64,000 nucleotides of DNA from Imbricaverruca yamaguchii. Its lineage: Eukaryota; Arthropoda; Thecostraca; Neoverrucidae. A program made the translations under genes and the position numbers. Under the pieces are notes generated by a model. It was not told where the DNA came from. It did not search any database and was given only the letters and a program-made list of their open reading frames with translations. Where the stretch lies: NCBI GenBank assembly GCA_034440575.1, contig JAOTOL010001467.1, forward strand, positions 186,001-250,000, read 5' to 3'. Shown in pieces: positions 54,836 through 64,000 of the stretch (position 1 is the stretch's first letter; every line of letters begins with the position of its first letter).

Positions 54836-57712
54836 GGGGCTCGCCACGTCAAATCGCACAAGAATTGGCTATTTTGAACCCGACACCCTCCGATTTTTAT
54901 GAAAATTGATACACCTGTAGTGCCAAGTGAACGAACCTCACACGCCAACTTTCAGCCCTGGGTGACCTCTGGGGCCAGATTTAGAGGTCATCCTAGGTCG
55001 CCTATTTTTACCGACTTGACAACAATCAAATGCATATATATTAGATGTTAATTAACTTAGCGGAACGACATTGGTGTTAAAGTGCGCAGAAACCCTTGGC
55101 CATTCGGAAATATGGCAAAAGTTGCACGTGACCTCTCCGTGACCCTTGACCTAACGAGGTCAAAGTATAAAAATGCATTTTTATATATGTTTGCCTGCCT
55201 CTAATTCGACTACACGTGGCTGAATTAATGGTCCTGATATTATCTAAGAACGTCCAAAAAAGAAAGGCGGAGACTCTTAAACTTTCTGAGATATCGGCCT
55301 TTGAGTAGGTATTGTCAGGACCAAATCGAAGCATGCCCCGATGCTATTTACCATATCATCGATGAAAACTCTGGTTTCCTTGGTCCGATTATCGCCAAAT
55401 TTGGTGGGCAAATCATCGGTGGCAAGCTGAACTATTTTCCAGATTTTCAAGTTGACCTGACCTCACATGACCTGGCAGTGACCTCTCCATTACAAGCCAA
55501 CAGGGAAACAAAAATATTTTCCTGAACAAAAAAACGCTGAATTTGGCTCGTACAGGCTATATTACCTAGTTTTAGGTTAGGCTACTCCAAACGAGCCAAG
55601 TTTTATTTTGAACAAGTGTCCTCTGCAAGGTCACGTGAGGTCACTATGAGGTCATGTCACACTTTCGTCAATAACTTTATATAGAATCAAGATAGAGAAA
55701 TAATTTTAATGCCATCGAGATCCTCTGGTTAATCATGATGTATATAATATGATCAAGCTAGGTCATCACTTGACCTCGGTTTAGGGTGACCTGGAGGTAA
55801 ACTGGGGTCAGGATCAAATGTTCAGCTAGCTAAGTCATGTGATACATCAATCAACGCGGCCTGACGAGGAAAATAGAATTGTAGCAAAATTATATTTCTA
55901 TCTTTATTTTGACAAAAGTTATTCGCAAAAAAATATGTTTCCTCGGTTTTTATAGCCTGAATATATTGTTTCAGCTCGCGTGCGTTTCGTACTAACATTT
56001 TATCGGGAGGGCCAGTAAATGTTTCTGATATGCAAATAGCCGCGACCATAAAACAAGTTGAACAGCAGTACCGTATATTCACGAAGAACTACCAACCTTT
56101 TTCGCCACACGTACTTCACGGCCCGTCTCGCTGCCGGAAAACCATCTCACAACCACCATACCATTACGTGGAGACGGAGTAACACGATGGACATTCCTTG
56201 TTCCCGGTATTGTGCGAGCAGCTGCGAATCTGTCATTCAACGCTTTGGTTTCTTTGACCCACTCGGTTTTGGGAAAATACTCCACGCACGTGCCGGTGGC
56301 ATGGTTTTTTACAAACTGATAAAACTGGTCCGGGATCTCAATCAGAGTTCCTTGCAGACTTCCCTTTTTAGCTAACCTTTTCAACGTCCCACCAATGCCA
56401 TCACACGATCCCTTTCCGTGAGCGGATGCGAAGAAATGCCACTCGGCGTCTATTCCAAAGTCGACGGAATGCTCTGCCAAATTTAGGAAATTCTTACAAT
56501 TTCTGTATTGCGAGGTAGCCCCATCTGAAAAATAAAATATCTTCTTGGGGCGCTGGCCTAATTCTGCTTCCAGGCGCTCAATGAGTTTTCCTTGAAACAG
56601 GTGGACTGCCACAGTATCATGCGTCAGGCAGTCGGAAATGGCAGAGTAAGAAAAATGTTTGAGGTCCCCTGCGTTGTTTCGCCAATAAGCCACAAACGGA
56701 TGGATTGTCACCTGCAGTTTGTTCCAGTGATGGGACTGTACCTCATCCTGTGTAACCATAGTGTAGTTTTCGGAAAAATCTCCAATAACAATTACCTCTG
56801 CAGGAGCTAATGTTTCCTTTAGGCCTTTCAGATAATTGCCTTGGGCACGGGCGACAAAATCATGCTTTACAAGTATTTCCAGCTGCTCGCAAAATGATCG
56901 CACAAAATGTTCAGAAGTTTGCGTAACCACCTCTAAGGTGGACCAGTATTAGTCCAGTATTAGTCACTTTCGGTACTCAATGTTATCGATTTCTCGGTTA
57001 TCATGAATCATATCATGGCCATGAATATTCACGTAAGTTGCAATATTGCATGTATTTAGGCAATACAAACTTCCCAAGGTCACGTTAGTACATGTGAGGT
57101 CATGTCAACCTGAAAATCTGGAAAATAGTTCAGTTTGCCAACGATGACTTGTGCAACAAATTTGACGATAATCGGACGAAGGTAACCAGAGTTATCATCG
57201 ATAATATGGTAAATAGCCTCGGGGCATGCATGCATTTGGTCCTATGACAATACTGAAAGGCCGATATCTCAAAAAGTTTTCAAGTCTCCGCCTTTCTTTT
57301 TTGCAGGTTCTTAGATAATATCACGACCATTAATATAGCACCGTTTCGTCGAATTCGGGGCAGGCAAACATATATTAAAATATATTTGTATACTTTGACC
57401 TGGTTAGGTCAAAGGTCACGGGGAGGTCACGTGCAACGTTTGCCATATTTCTGAATGGCCCAGGGCTTCTGCGCACTTTGACACCAATTCCATTCCGCTA
57501 AGTTAAATAACACATGAGATATTTGCAATTTATTGATGTCAAGTCGGTAAAAAATCGTGACCTAGGATGACCTCTAAATCTGACCCCAGAGGTCACTCTG
57601 GGCTAAAAGTTGGCGTGATGTGTTCTTTTACTTGGTACTACAGGTGTACCAATTTTCATCAAAATCGGAGGGTGTCGGGGAATTTCTTGTGCGATTTGAC
57701 GTGGAATGACCC
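54836..57712 (-). mobile_element. DNA transposon with about 630-bp terminal inverted repeats
   Basis: The left end (GGGGCTCGCCACGTCAAATC) and the reverse complement of the right end (GGGTCATTCCACGTCAAATC) align and stay similar for about 630 bp (54836-55470 against 57085-57712). ATAT flanks both ends, so a 4-bp duplication is possible, though palindromic ATAT cannot be told from the repeat itself. The interior carries one transposase-like ORF on the minus strand. The element split a LINE. TIR identity of roughly 80-85% by eye suggests an old insertion. Confidence 0.8.
56079..56945 (-). CDS. Transposase-like protein of the long-TIR element
   Basis: About 285 codons are open. Conserved-looking blocks are VIVIGDFSENYTMVTQDEVQ, ISDCLTHDTVAVHLFQ, IFYFSDGATSQYRNCKNFLN, AEWHFFASAHGKGSCDGIGG and ARTIPGTRNVHRV. 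The spaced acidic residues (Asp in GDFSENY, Asp in FSDGATSQY) and HGKGSCDG suggest an RNase-H-fold DDE-type catalytic core, but I cannot name the family; similar proteins occur as repeated uncharacterised genes in invertebrates. The frame opens right after a stop, with no start-like context and little room before the right TIR, so the N-terminal part is probably deleted. Confidence 0.6.
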   Translation of the reverse strand, partial: WSTLEVVTQTSEHFVRSFCEQLEILVKHDFVARAQGNYLKGLKETLAPAEVIVIGDFSENYTMVTQDEVQSHHWNKLQVTIHPFVAYWRNNAGDLKHFSYSAISDCLTHDTVAVHLFQGKLIERLEAELGQRPKKIFYFSDGATSQYRNCKNFLNLAEHSVDFGIDAEWHFFASAHGKGSCDGIGGTLKRLAKKGSLQGTLIEIPDQFYQFVKNHATGTCVEYFPKTEWVKETKALNDRFAAARTIPGTRNVHRVTPSPRNGMVVVRWFSGSETGREVRVAKKVGSSS

Positions 57713-57716
57713 ATAT

Positions 57717-58290
57717 GTTGTTTTTGGTTGTTGTATTTGGTGCAGTATATGAGCATGTGTTTGACTGTGAGTGTGTGACGGCAGGTAGTGCATTGTGGCC
57801 GTGGTTGATTCCGTAGAAGTTATGTGTGTGAGTGCTGTGTGTCCTATGCGTAGTCGTGTTAGTGTCCGTTCTCTTAGTCTGGTGTTGTGGTTGATGGAGT
57901 GCCAGTGTTCGTGTTTGGGGTGTATTTCGTGTAGCTGTGTTGTCAGTGTATCCCATGTTTGTTGTATGAGTTTGTTGATGGCCTGTCGTATTGTGGGATA
58001 GTAGTCGGATTGTGAGTAGGGGCATTGTGTGATTTGTTGTAGTGTTGTGGCTATGTTTGCTTCTGTGTCTACGTGTTCGTTGCCGTGTATGTTTGTGTGA
58101 CTTGGGATCTAGAGAAGTGTTGGCCGTTGTGGTATGGTGAGTTGTTTGTGGATGCGTAGTATTTTGGGTATGAGGGGGCGTTTGTATTTGGTGTGGGGTG
58201 TTATGCTCTGTAATGCTGATTTTGCGTCTGTGGCTATGATGTTGTGTTCAATTTTGGTGTTGTAAATGGTGCAGTATCCCGAGAAGATTG
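57717..58290 (-). mobile_element. LINE RNase H and C-terminal part (right part of a split element)
   Basis: Minus-strand translation gives IPSHTNIHGNEHVDTEA, the end of an RNase H domain, then RLRIGHTA and a Cys/His stretch in shifted frames. This matches I/Loa/ingi-like LINEs. Frameshifts show it is dead. It continues at 54835 after the transposon and is bounded on its 5' side by the 16-bp satellite, so the copy is 5'-truncated. Confidence 0.7.
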
Positions 58291-58299
58291 CGAATAACA

Positions 58300-58690
58300 T
58301 TTTGTGCTTACGTATATTTGTACATACGTACATTTTTGCACATGTGCATTTGCGCATGCGTACGCTTGCGCTTGCGTACATTTCCGCATGCGTACATTTA
58401 TTCTTGCGTACATTCACACTGATGTACATTTGTGCTTGCGTACATTTGCACATACGTACTTTTGCGCTTACGTACATTTGCTCATACGTACATACGTGCG
58501 TGCATTTCCCATGCGTACATACGTGCGTGCATTTCCCATGCGTACATTTGAGCTGATGTACATTTGCCATACGTACATCTGCGCTCACGCATAATTGCCA
58601 TACGTAAATCTGTGATTGCACACATACATTTACTTGCATACATTTGCGTACGTACAGCTACCATACGTACATTTGTCCGGATACCGGAAT
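58300..58690. repeat. 16-bp satellite, second block
   Basis: Units of the form GCGTACATTTGC(G/A)CATAC are degenerate, in the same orientation as 53970-54090. One 25-bp piece (ACGTGCGTGCATTTCCCATG) is duplicated exactly at about 58492 and 58517. Confidence 0.8.
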
Positions 58691-58719
58691 CATTTATATT
58701 GATTACCAAGGGGAAGGGC

Positions 58720-59185
58720 TCCTGGATCCGGACATCGCCCTCCACCGGGACCGAGGTGACCCGGCAGACTAGCGAGGTTATAGGCAGACTACCGAGGCAG
58801 ACTAACCAAAAGGAGACCAATAGGGGAAAAAAACGGAGAAAAACCCCCAACACCGCTAAGGTGTCCGCTCCGGGGTCCTCCCAGTACAGGTGCTGGGGTC
58901 TCCCAAGCGAGGGCCCTCCTCGGCCTGCGCCGTTTCCTTGGGGAGGTGTCCCCGTACCAAAGCCCAAGTTCAGCCCAGCTGAACGAGCCCATCCATGGCC
59001 CAAACTCAGCAAAAGCATCCTAGAGTATGCTCGAAATGAACCAAAGCAACGTCATTGCATCGATGCTGTGACCCGGATCAGCCTACGTTTGGGCGCACTC
59101 GGGCAGCAGGTACAGGAAACCAGATTCCAGCTCGAGTTCAGCCCAAGCAATGCCATATCAGACTCGATTCGGCCCCGATCGGGTT
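58720..59185 (+). mobile_element. Possible LINE 5' region
   Basis: An open plus-strand frame has a basic Pro/Arg/Lys-rich composition and ends shortly before an endonuclease-like fragment. Position and composition suggest ORF1 or a leader of the same LINE, but no zinc knuckle is visible. Confidence 0.3.
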
Positions 59186-59471
59186 AGACTTGGGCGTACT
59201 GTGACAGCTACGATAAGGAGAAAAAAGTCGATTTAGTTTGGGCTCAGCTACAGCTTGCCCCAGATGCCGAAGCAAAACGTGGCACTGCCAAATTACTGGC
59301 TGGGCCCTGGTCGGTGTTGCCCCCGGAGGGTGGTTCTCAGAGACCGCGGGCGGGGATATCCTGTCTATTACCGTCGGCACACGGTAACTACTTTGTCTAT
59401 CTTCCATTTAGGCATGCGCTGTGGTCTATTGAGCTCAACCGCCTGATGCCTTAACTGGACCAGCCTGTGTC

Positions 59472-59760
59472 TTGCTCCTCGGCAATTTGAACGCCCACCA
59501 CGTTACTTGTAGTTACGCTTCCACGAACCCTCGCGGCTGCTCTGTGAGTAATTTTATTATGGACGAAACCATTTGCCTTTTGAACACGGGTGCAGTCACT
59601 CACGTTTCATTTTGTAGTACACCATATACGCACGGAAACGAACATCTGAAAATTCAACACAAACAGCGACCAGGCAAACTTAATTGTATTCTAAACATTA
59701 ATTGCTCGCGCCAAGACACGAGCCGTAACGCGCCGTATTAAACAGGAAGCAAAGAGGAAG
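59472..59760 (+). mobile_element. LINE endonuclease (APE-type) fragment
   Basis: LLGNLNAHHVTCSYASTNPR followed by GCSVSNFIMDETICLLNTGA and VTHVSF matches the GDFNAHH...NxxG...LLNTG...THxSF pattern of the apurinic-like endonuclease in non-LTR retrotransposons. RRIKQEAKRKSYREIFN follows in another frame, like the segment between endonuclease and reverse transcriptase, so an internal deletion and frameshift are present. Confidence 0.7.
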
Positions 59761-60206
59761 TCGTATAGGGAGATATTTAATAACTTCATTTAAGAAAACA
59801 TTCCATATTTACGTAGGCATCGCCATGGGGGAGGGGATGTCACAGGGACACATTTCCCTTGATCAAAACATTGCCTTAAATCCTTAGACTATTTGTTTGT
59901 TTCCAGAAAAAAAATATATCGGAAAAATTGAGGAGAGCTTGATTTGCTCCTGATACTGCAAGGCGTGGTGGTGGTTAAGTATATTCAGCTTCCCCCATTT
60001 TCATAGTTCAGGTTGCCGCATGCGCAGACAGACAACTTGGTCATTTTACCGTTCCGTTTGTGGGGGGGGGGGGGCAACCTCCACAAATGCAACACACCAG
60101 AAGCGATGGCAACCTCCACAGTTCACAACCTCTACAACACCGAAACTCTGCGGCTCTGTACAATCGGTGCTGCGTTTGTGCGTGGTGCACGGTTGGCGGG
60201 ACATGC

Positions 60207-60245
60207 GGTGTGTGCGTGTGTGTGTGTGTGTGTTTGTTGTTGCGC

Positions 60246-60297
<52 letters not shown>

Positions 60298-60310
60298 GCG
60301 CGCGCGCGGG
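60207..60310. repeat. (TG)n, (CGTG)n and (CG)n compound microsatellite
   Basis: A run of GTGTGT passes into repeated GCGTGCGT and ends in CGCGCGCG. Such alternating purine-pyrimidine DNA can adopt Z-form. His/Thr/Arg-rich frames over it are artefacts. Confidence 0.93.
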
Positions 60311-61499
60311 TGTGATACGACCATTCTCGGAGGCCAAACAACTTTTTTTCTTGTGATGATATCGAGGAAAACGCTTCGAGGAAGTTAGTGAAAAAGAACC
60401 TGCTAAAGAGCGAGCGAGTGGCTGTGGTAGGCAACAGGCGGTGGAGCATTTCTCGTTCACCATGGAAGGCGCGTCTCGGAGTTTCATGGGGAGAAAGAGA
60501 AATGACCAGCCATCCATTTATTATGAGTCGGTAATGGTGACACGAGTTTCCATGTCACTTCTTAACCACAAATCAATGACACCTTTTCACGGCTGTAGTA
60601 ACAGCATTTCAATCGTATTCATATTTGATTTCCCCAATAATCTCAGACCTAGAAAACTCCATTATATCTTTAAGGGACGTACAGATCAGCATTAAAACAA
60701 ACTGAACTGAATAAATGGATATAATCACGAATGATATTTCCGTATTAAATAAGAATGGACCTTTGTTTGTGACAGAGAACGCAAAACACAACTCAGGCGG
60801 TAATACATGGCAGCGCCTGGGCGCTGATCCCAGATACAACGGAGCGGAGGGATAGAACAGGGGAACTGGCCTAACGGCTCGTTGACGAGGAAGTTACACG
60901 GTACATGAATACGGGATGGAGCAGGGATATGCTCGGGGAATGGGCGGATGGCGGCTACAAGGAGCACCCGCAAACACCTCCGTGCTAACCCACATTTTCC
61001 GGGCGGCCGTGGTTGCCCAAAGGAGCGCCGATCCCTGGCCAGCCGAGCAGGTAAGTAGAATCTAACGCAACAGCGACACACATCTCAGAACACCAGCAGT
61101 AACGCAAGAGCAACATGAATCCCACGTGGTTGCAAGCCATGGGTCGCACCGTTTCTGGTACATTACCGTGCTCCCTGGTACGAGAGGGAGAAGTGTTCTC
61201 GTGAACGTCACTAAGCTAGTAATTCACAACAGCATACGCAGGCACGCACCCAGTAGCCACACGCCTGTTCCAATTGCGTATACATAATATATATTGCGTC
61301 ATCCAGACCGAATTGTGAATCTCTATCTATATCTGCATTTCAGGCGACGGAATGCATGGGGAGTAATATGGCACATTTGACAGACGCACAGTCTACAAAC
61401 CAACATGAACAATATTGCGAGCATGACATTTCAGTGTTGACCCCTAAGAAACATGTCAAATCATAGTCAGAACGATAACTTCGTAGAATCCAACACAGT

Positions 61500-61905
61500 C
61501 GCCAGCCTTTGCCGTTCTCTAGGCACTGGCTAGTACAGTTCATCTAGCATTTGGGCCACACCGCTGAACACGTTGTAGTCCTGTAGCACCTTATTACAGC
61601 TCGACGTTGAAGGAATTCGACCTTGCTGATGTGTTTCTGTGCAATAGGGTTCCAGACTGCCGATACGTGTCCACAGATGCTGACACATTGATGCACAGAA
61701 CGAACGACAGACTTGCCAGGCGCTCCTTCTAGGGAGAACATAACTACTCACGGCAAGGCGGCAACAGTATTGAGATAATTGACAAACCGCGCGCCGGTCT
61801 GCCACCACCGAGATACTCGCTAGTCGCAGTGACAAATGACAATGGTACAGCCAATATTGGATAAAATTACGACAAATTATTGACCAGGCAACAAAAGTCA
61901 CAAAT
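61500..61905 (-). mobile_element. Jockey/CR1-like LINE reverse-transcriptase tail fragment
   Basis: Minus-strand translation includes VSAVWNPIAQKHISKVEFLQ, then RRA and YRTTTCSAVWPKC, matching the LExA(S/C)xVWDP...IExVQRRAARF segment after the reverse transcriptase of jockey/CR1-like LINEs. Upstream pieces (KSVVRSVHQCVSI) fit the preceding region. Frameshifts are present. It may represent the part immediately upstream of the fragments at 1.2 and 4.4 kb, from the same or a related family. Confidence 0.7.
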
Positions 61906-62155
61906 TACTCATCTGCCCTGCTGGAGGTGTCAGATTCTAACTGCAACGTCTGCAATACTACATTGTCAACACATGCGTACGGCATAAGCTCCGCTGATGT
62001 ATGTAGCATAAGCATGTGGCAAAGCGACGCCCTGGCAATTAGAAAACCTTTGGAACATCTTGAAACTACAAGCAAATTGTCTATTAACGACATTTGAAAT
62101 GTACCGTGCGATTCAAGTTAAAGCTTGCTGAAGTCACCGACCTGCCTTTGCGCAT

Positions 62156-62300
62156 CATACCAGAACCATGTCCATACTAAGCAAACACACCAGAATCATG
62201 GTCATACCGAGTAGCCATACAAGAACCATGACCATATCGATAAAATATACCGGGTGACCATACCAGAACCATAACCATACCGAGTAAACATACGGGAAAA
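62156..62300. repeat. Degenerate 35-37-bp tandem repeat
   Basis: Four units of the type ATACCAGAACCATGACCATA followed by CCGAGTAAACA show substitutions and small indels. Confidence 0.6.
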
Positions 62301-63182
62301 CGGACCAGAGATGTCGACATGACGATAACATAACTAGCTAGCCGCTTATAGGTGAATTATCGGTTTTACAACACAAATATACGGTGTTGTGATGTAAACA
62401 ACCGATAAGCTAGATGATCCAGAGGATGTGCATGTCGTGTGGGCTGCAATGGTGTAATGTATGCTGCAGCACCACTGCAATGCAGTAGTGCTTAAATGTG
62501 AGTGGTCAATGCACCGCACCCCACCTCACAGTCTGCTGATAATTCCACTGTGTCACAGACTTTATGAGCACTTGAAGCCAGGTGCTGGTGCTCAGCGGTT
62601 TTGTAATCTAGGATTTAGGTGCATATTGAACGACAACCAACAACCACTCAAACGAGAATGGTATGGCGCCACAACATCTCACGACAGAGTGTCTGTCCGT
62701 CCTGCCAGTTACACAGCGCCGGTGCCACACGGCATGCAAACGTGGCCGTGAAACTGTACGCCGTGCAAGTGGTGTGCGACTCTCTACGGGAGGGTGGGGT
62801 GACGGCGTCGCGTTGCCTGTGGATCGGCTGTCAGCCTGTGCGTGCACCCCAGTCTACGTATCACTCGCCGCCAGCCTGTGTGCGACACACCCGATCGCCG
62901 CAATGCGTTGCGACAGGTTCCGGCACAAGCGACAGCGTCGCTGCCACAGCAATCCATCTACACGGACGTATCACAGTCGGCGTCGTGGCGGGCCGCACCG
63001 ACAGCGCTCGAGCTCATCAGCCGAGCATGACGGCGGCTGGCGCGACATAGCGCTGGCTGTCCTCGCGTAGTGCGGCGGCTGTCCCGACCGGCGGCCACCA
63101 GCAGTCCGCCCGTACTCCGCTTGCTCTGCTCGACAGAGCGGGTGCCTTTCACAGCGGACACTGCCGTCCGCCGCCCGCGCCG

Positions 63183-63770
63183 CCACATCGTCCTGTCCAC
63201 CGGCACTCACTTCCTCCCACCACCAACGCCGTCCTCATACCCTAGTCACGCGCCGCCACATCGTCCTGTCCACCGGCACTCACTTCCTCCCACCACCAGC
63301 ACCGTCATCATACCCTGGTCACGCGCCGCCACATCGTCCTGTCCACCGGCACTCACTTCCTCCCACCACCAGCACCGTCATCATACCCTGGTCACGCGCC
63401 GCCACATCGTCCTGTCCACCGGCACTCACTTCCTCCCACCACAACGCACCGACCATTCCCACCACCAGCACCGTCCTCATACCCTGGTCACGCGCCGCCA
63501 CATCGTCCTGTCCACCGGCACTCACTTCCTCCCACCACCAGCACCGTCCTCATACCCTAGTCACGCGCCGCCACATCGTCCTGTCCACCGGCACTCACTT
63601 CCTCCCACCACAAGCACCGTCATCATACCCTGGTCACGCGCCGCCACATCGTCCTGTCCACCGGCACTCACTTCCTCCCACCACCAACGCCGTCCTCATA
63701 CCCTAGTCTCGCACCGCCACATCGTCCTGTCCACCGGCACACACTTCCTCCCACCACCAGAACCTCTCTT
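63183..63770. repeat. 73-bp tandem repeat, 8 units
   Basis: The unit contains CGCCGCCACATCGTCCTGTC, CACCGGCACTCACTTCCTCC and CACCACCAGCACCGTCCTCA. Its period is 73 bp (CACATCG at 63184, 63257, 63330). One unit carries an extra stretch near 63445-63465. Stop-free frames on both strands are repeat artefacts. Confidence 0.92.
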
Positions 63771-64000
63771 ACCCTAGTCCAACTACCACCGTGCGCAGTC
63801 ATGATTTCGCCTCGCCATCAGTGACGAGTGTTTCCTGATCCAACACCAGCTGCCACGGTCGTGTTCTGACACTACAATTGGCCCGCCGTTTCACTACGCC
63901 CCGCTGCCGGTCATGGCCGGCCCAGTACCAGGGCCACTGTGGAGCTACTACCGACGGCGGCGGGCGCGCAGCAGGCTTAGCGTCAGCTGTAGCAGCAGTG

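Noticed and set aside
63070..63777. 235-codon Pro/His/Ser-rich frame
   Set aside because: It coincides with the 73-bp tandem repeat and shows the unit translated over and over. No conserved residues outside the repeat.

Overview
The window is animal nuclear DNA, most likely arthropod and perhaps crustacean. The S6 kinase protein looks arthropod-like, but the species cannot be fixed from sequence alone. It holds spliced genes, GT-AG introns loaded with repeats, tRNA-derived SINEs, degenerate non-LTR retrotransposons, DNA transposons and many minisatellites. Base composition is patchy: about 1-5 kb and 48-52 kb are AT-rich, while about 13-18 kb, 22.8-28.8 kb and 62.6-64 kb are GC- and CpG-rich.

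Three host protein genes are recognisable. (1) On the minus strand at 5.2-5.3 kb is the first coding exon of a casein kinase 1 alpha gene, whose remaining exons lie off the left edge. (2) On the minus strand, nine exons of ribosomal protein S6 kinase (p70 S6K) run from 46.7 kb down to a stop codon at 15.18 kb. All splice junctions keep frame and follow GT-AG; only the initiating exon was not found. (3) On the plus strand at 23.24-26.23 kb, inside the 12.4-kb S6K intron between the exons at 31.7-31.9 kb and 19.1-19.3 kb, is a complete 995-codon RUN-TBC RabGAP of the SGSM type with no introns. S6K and CK1 alpha are signalling kinases and SGSM is a Rab/Rap GTPase regulator; nothing in the sequence ties the three into one pathway.

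The rest is mostly repeats. One family stands out: about 14 very short retroposon copies (34-64 bp), most bounded by 8-17 bp target-site duplications. Each is a hairpin followed by a short TAAC/AATC-type tail, and the hairpin plus tail resembles the 3' domain of the longer tRNA-derived SINEs nearby. Also present are a hAT-like MITE in three copies, a foldback MITE, a 2.9-kb DNA transposon with roughly 630-bp inverted repeats carrying an unusual transposase-like ORF, LINE remnants of several kinds, a possible Penelope-like fragment, a 41-bp inverted repeat around a hammerhead-like motif, and at least ten tandem arrays. In the right part the insertions are nested: a 16-bp satellite contains a LINE, which contains the DNA transposon.

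Stretches not listed (about 29.5-31.6, 35-37.3, 42.1-44.4, 46.8-51.2 and 59.8-61.5 kb) show only short uncorroborated ORFs and old repeat debris.
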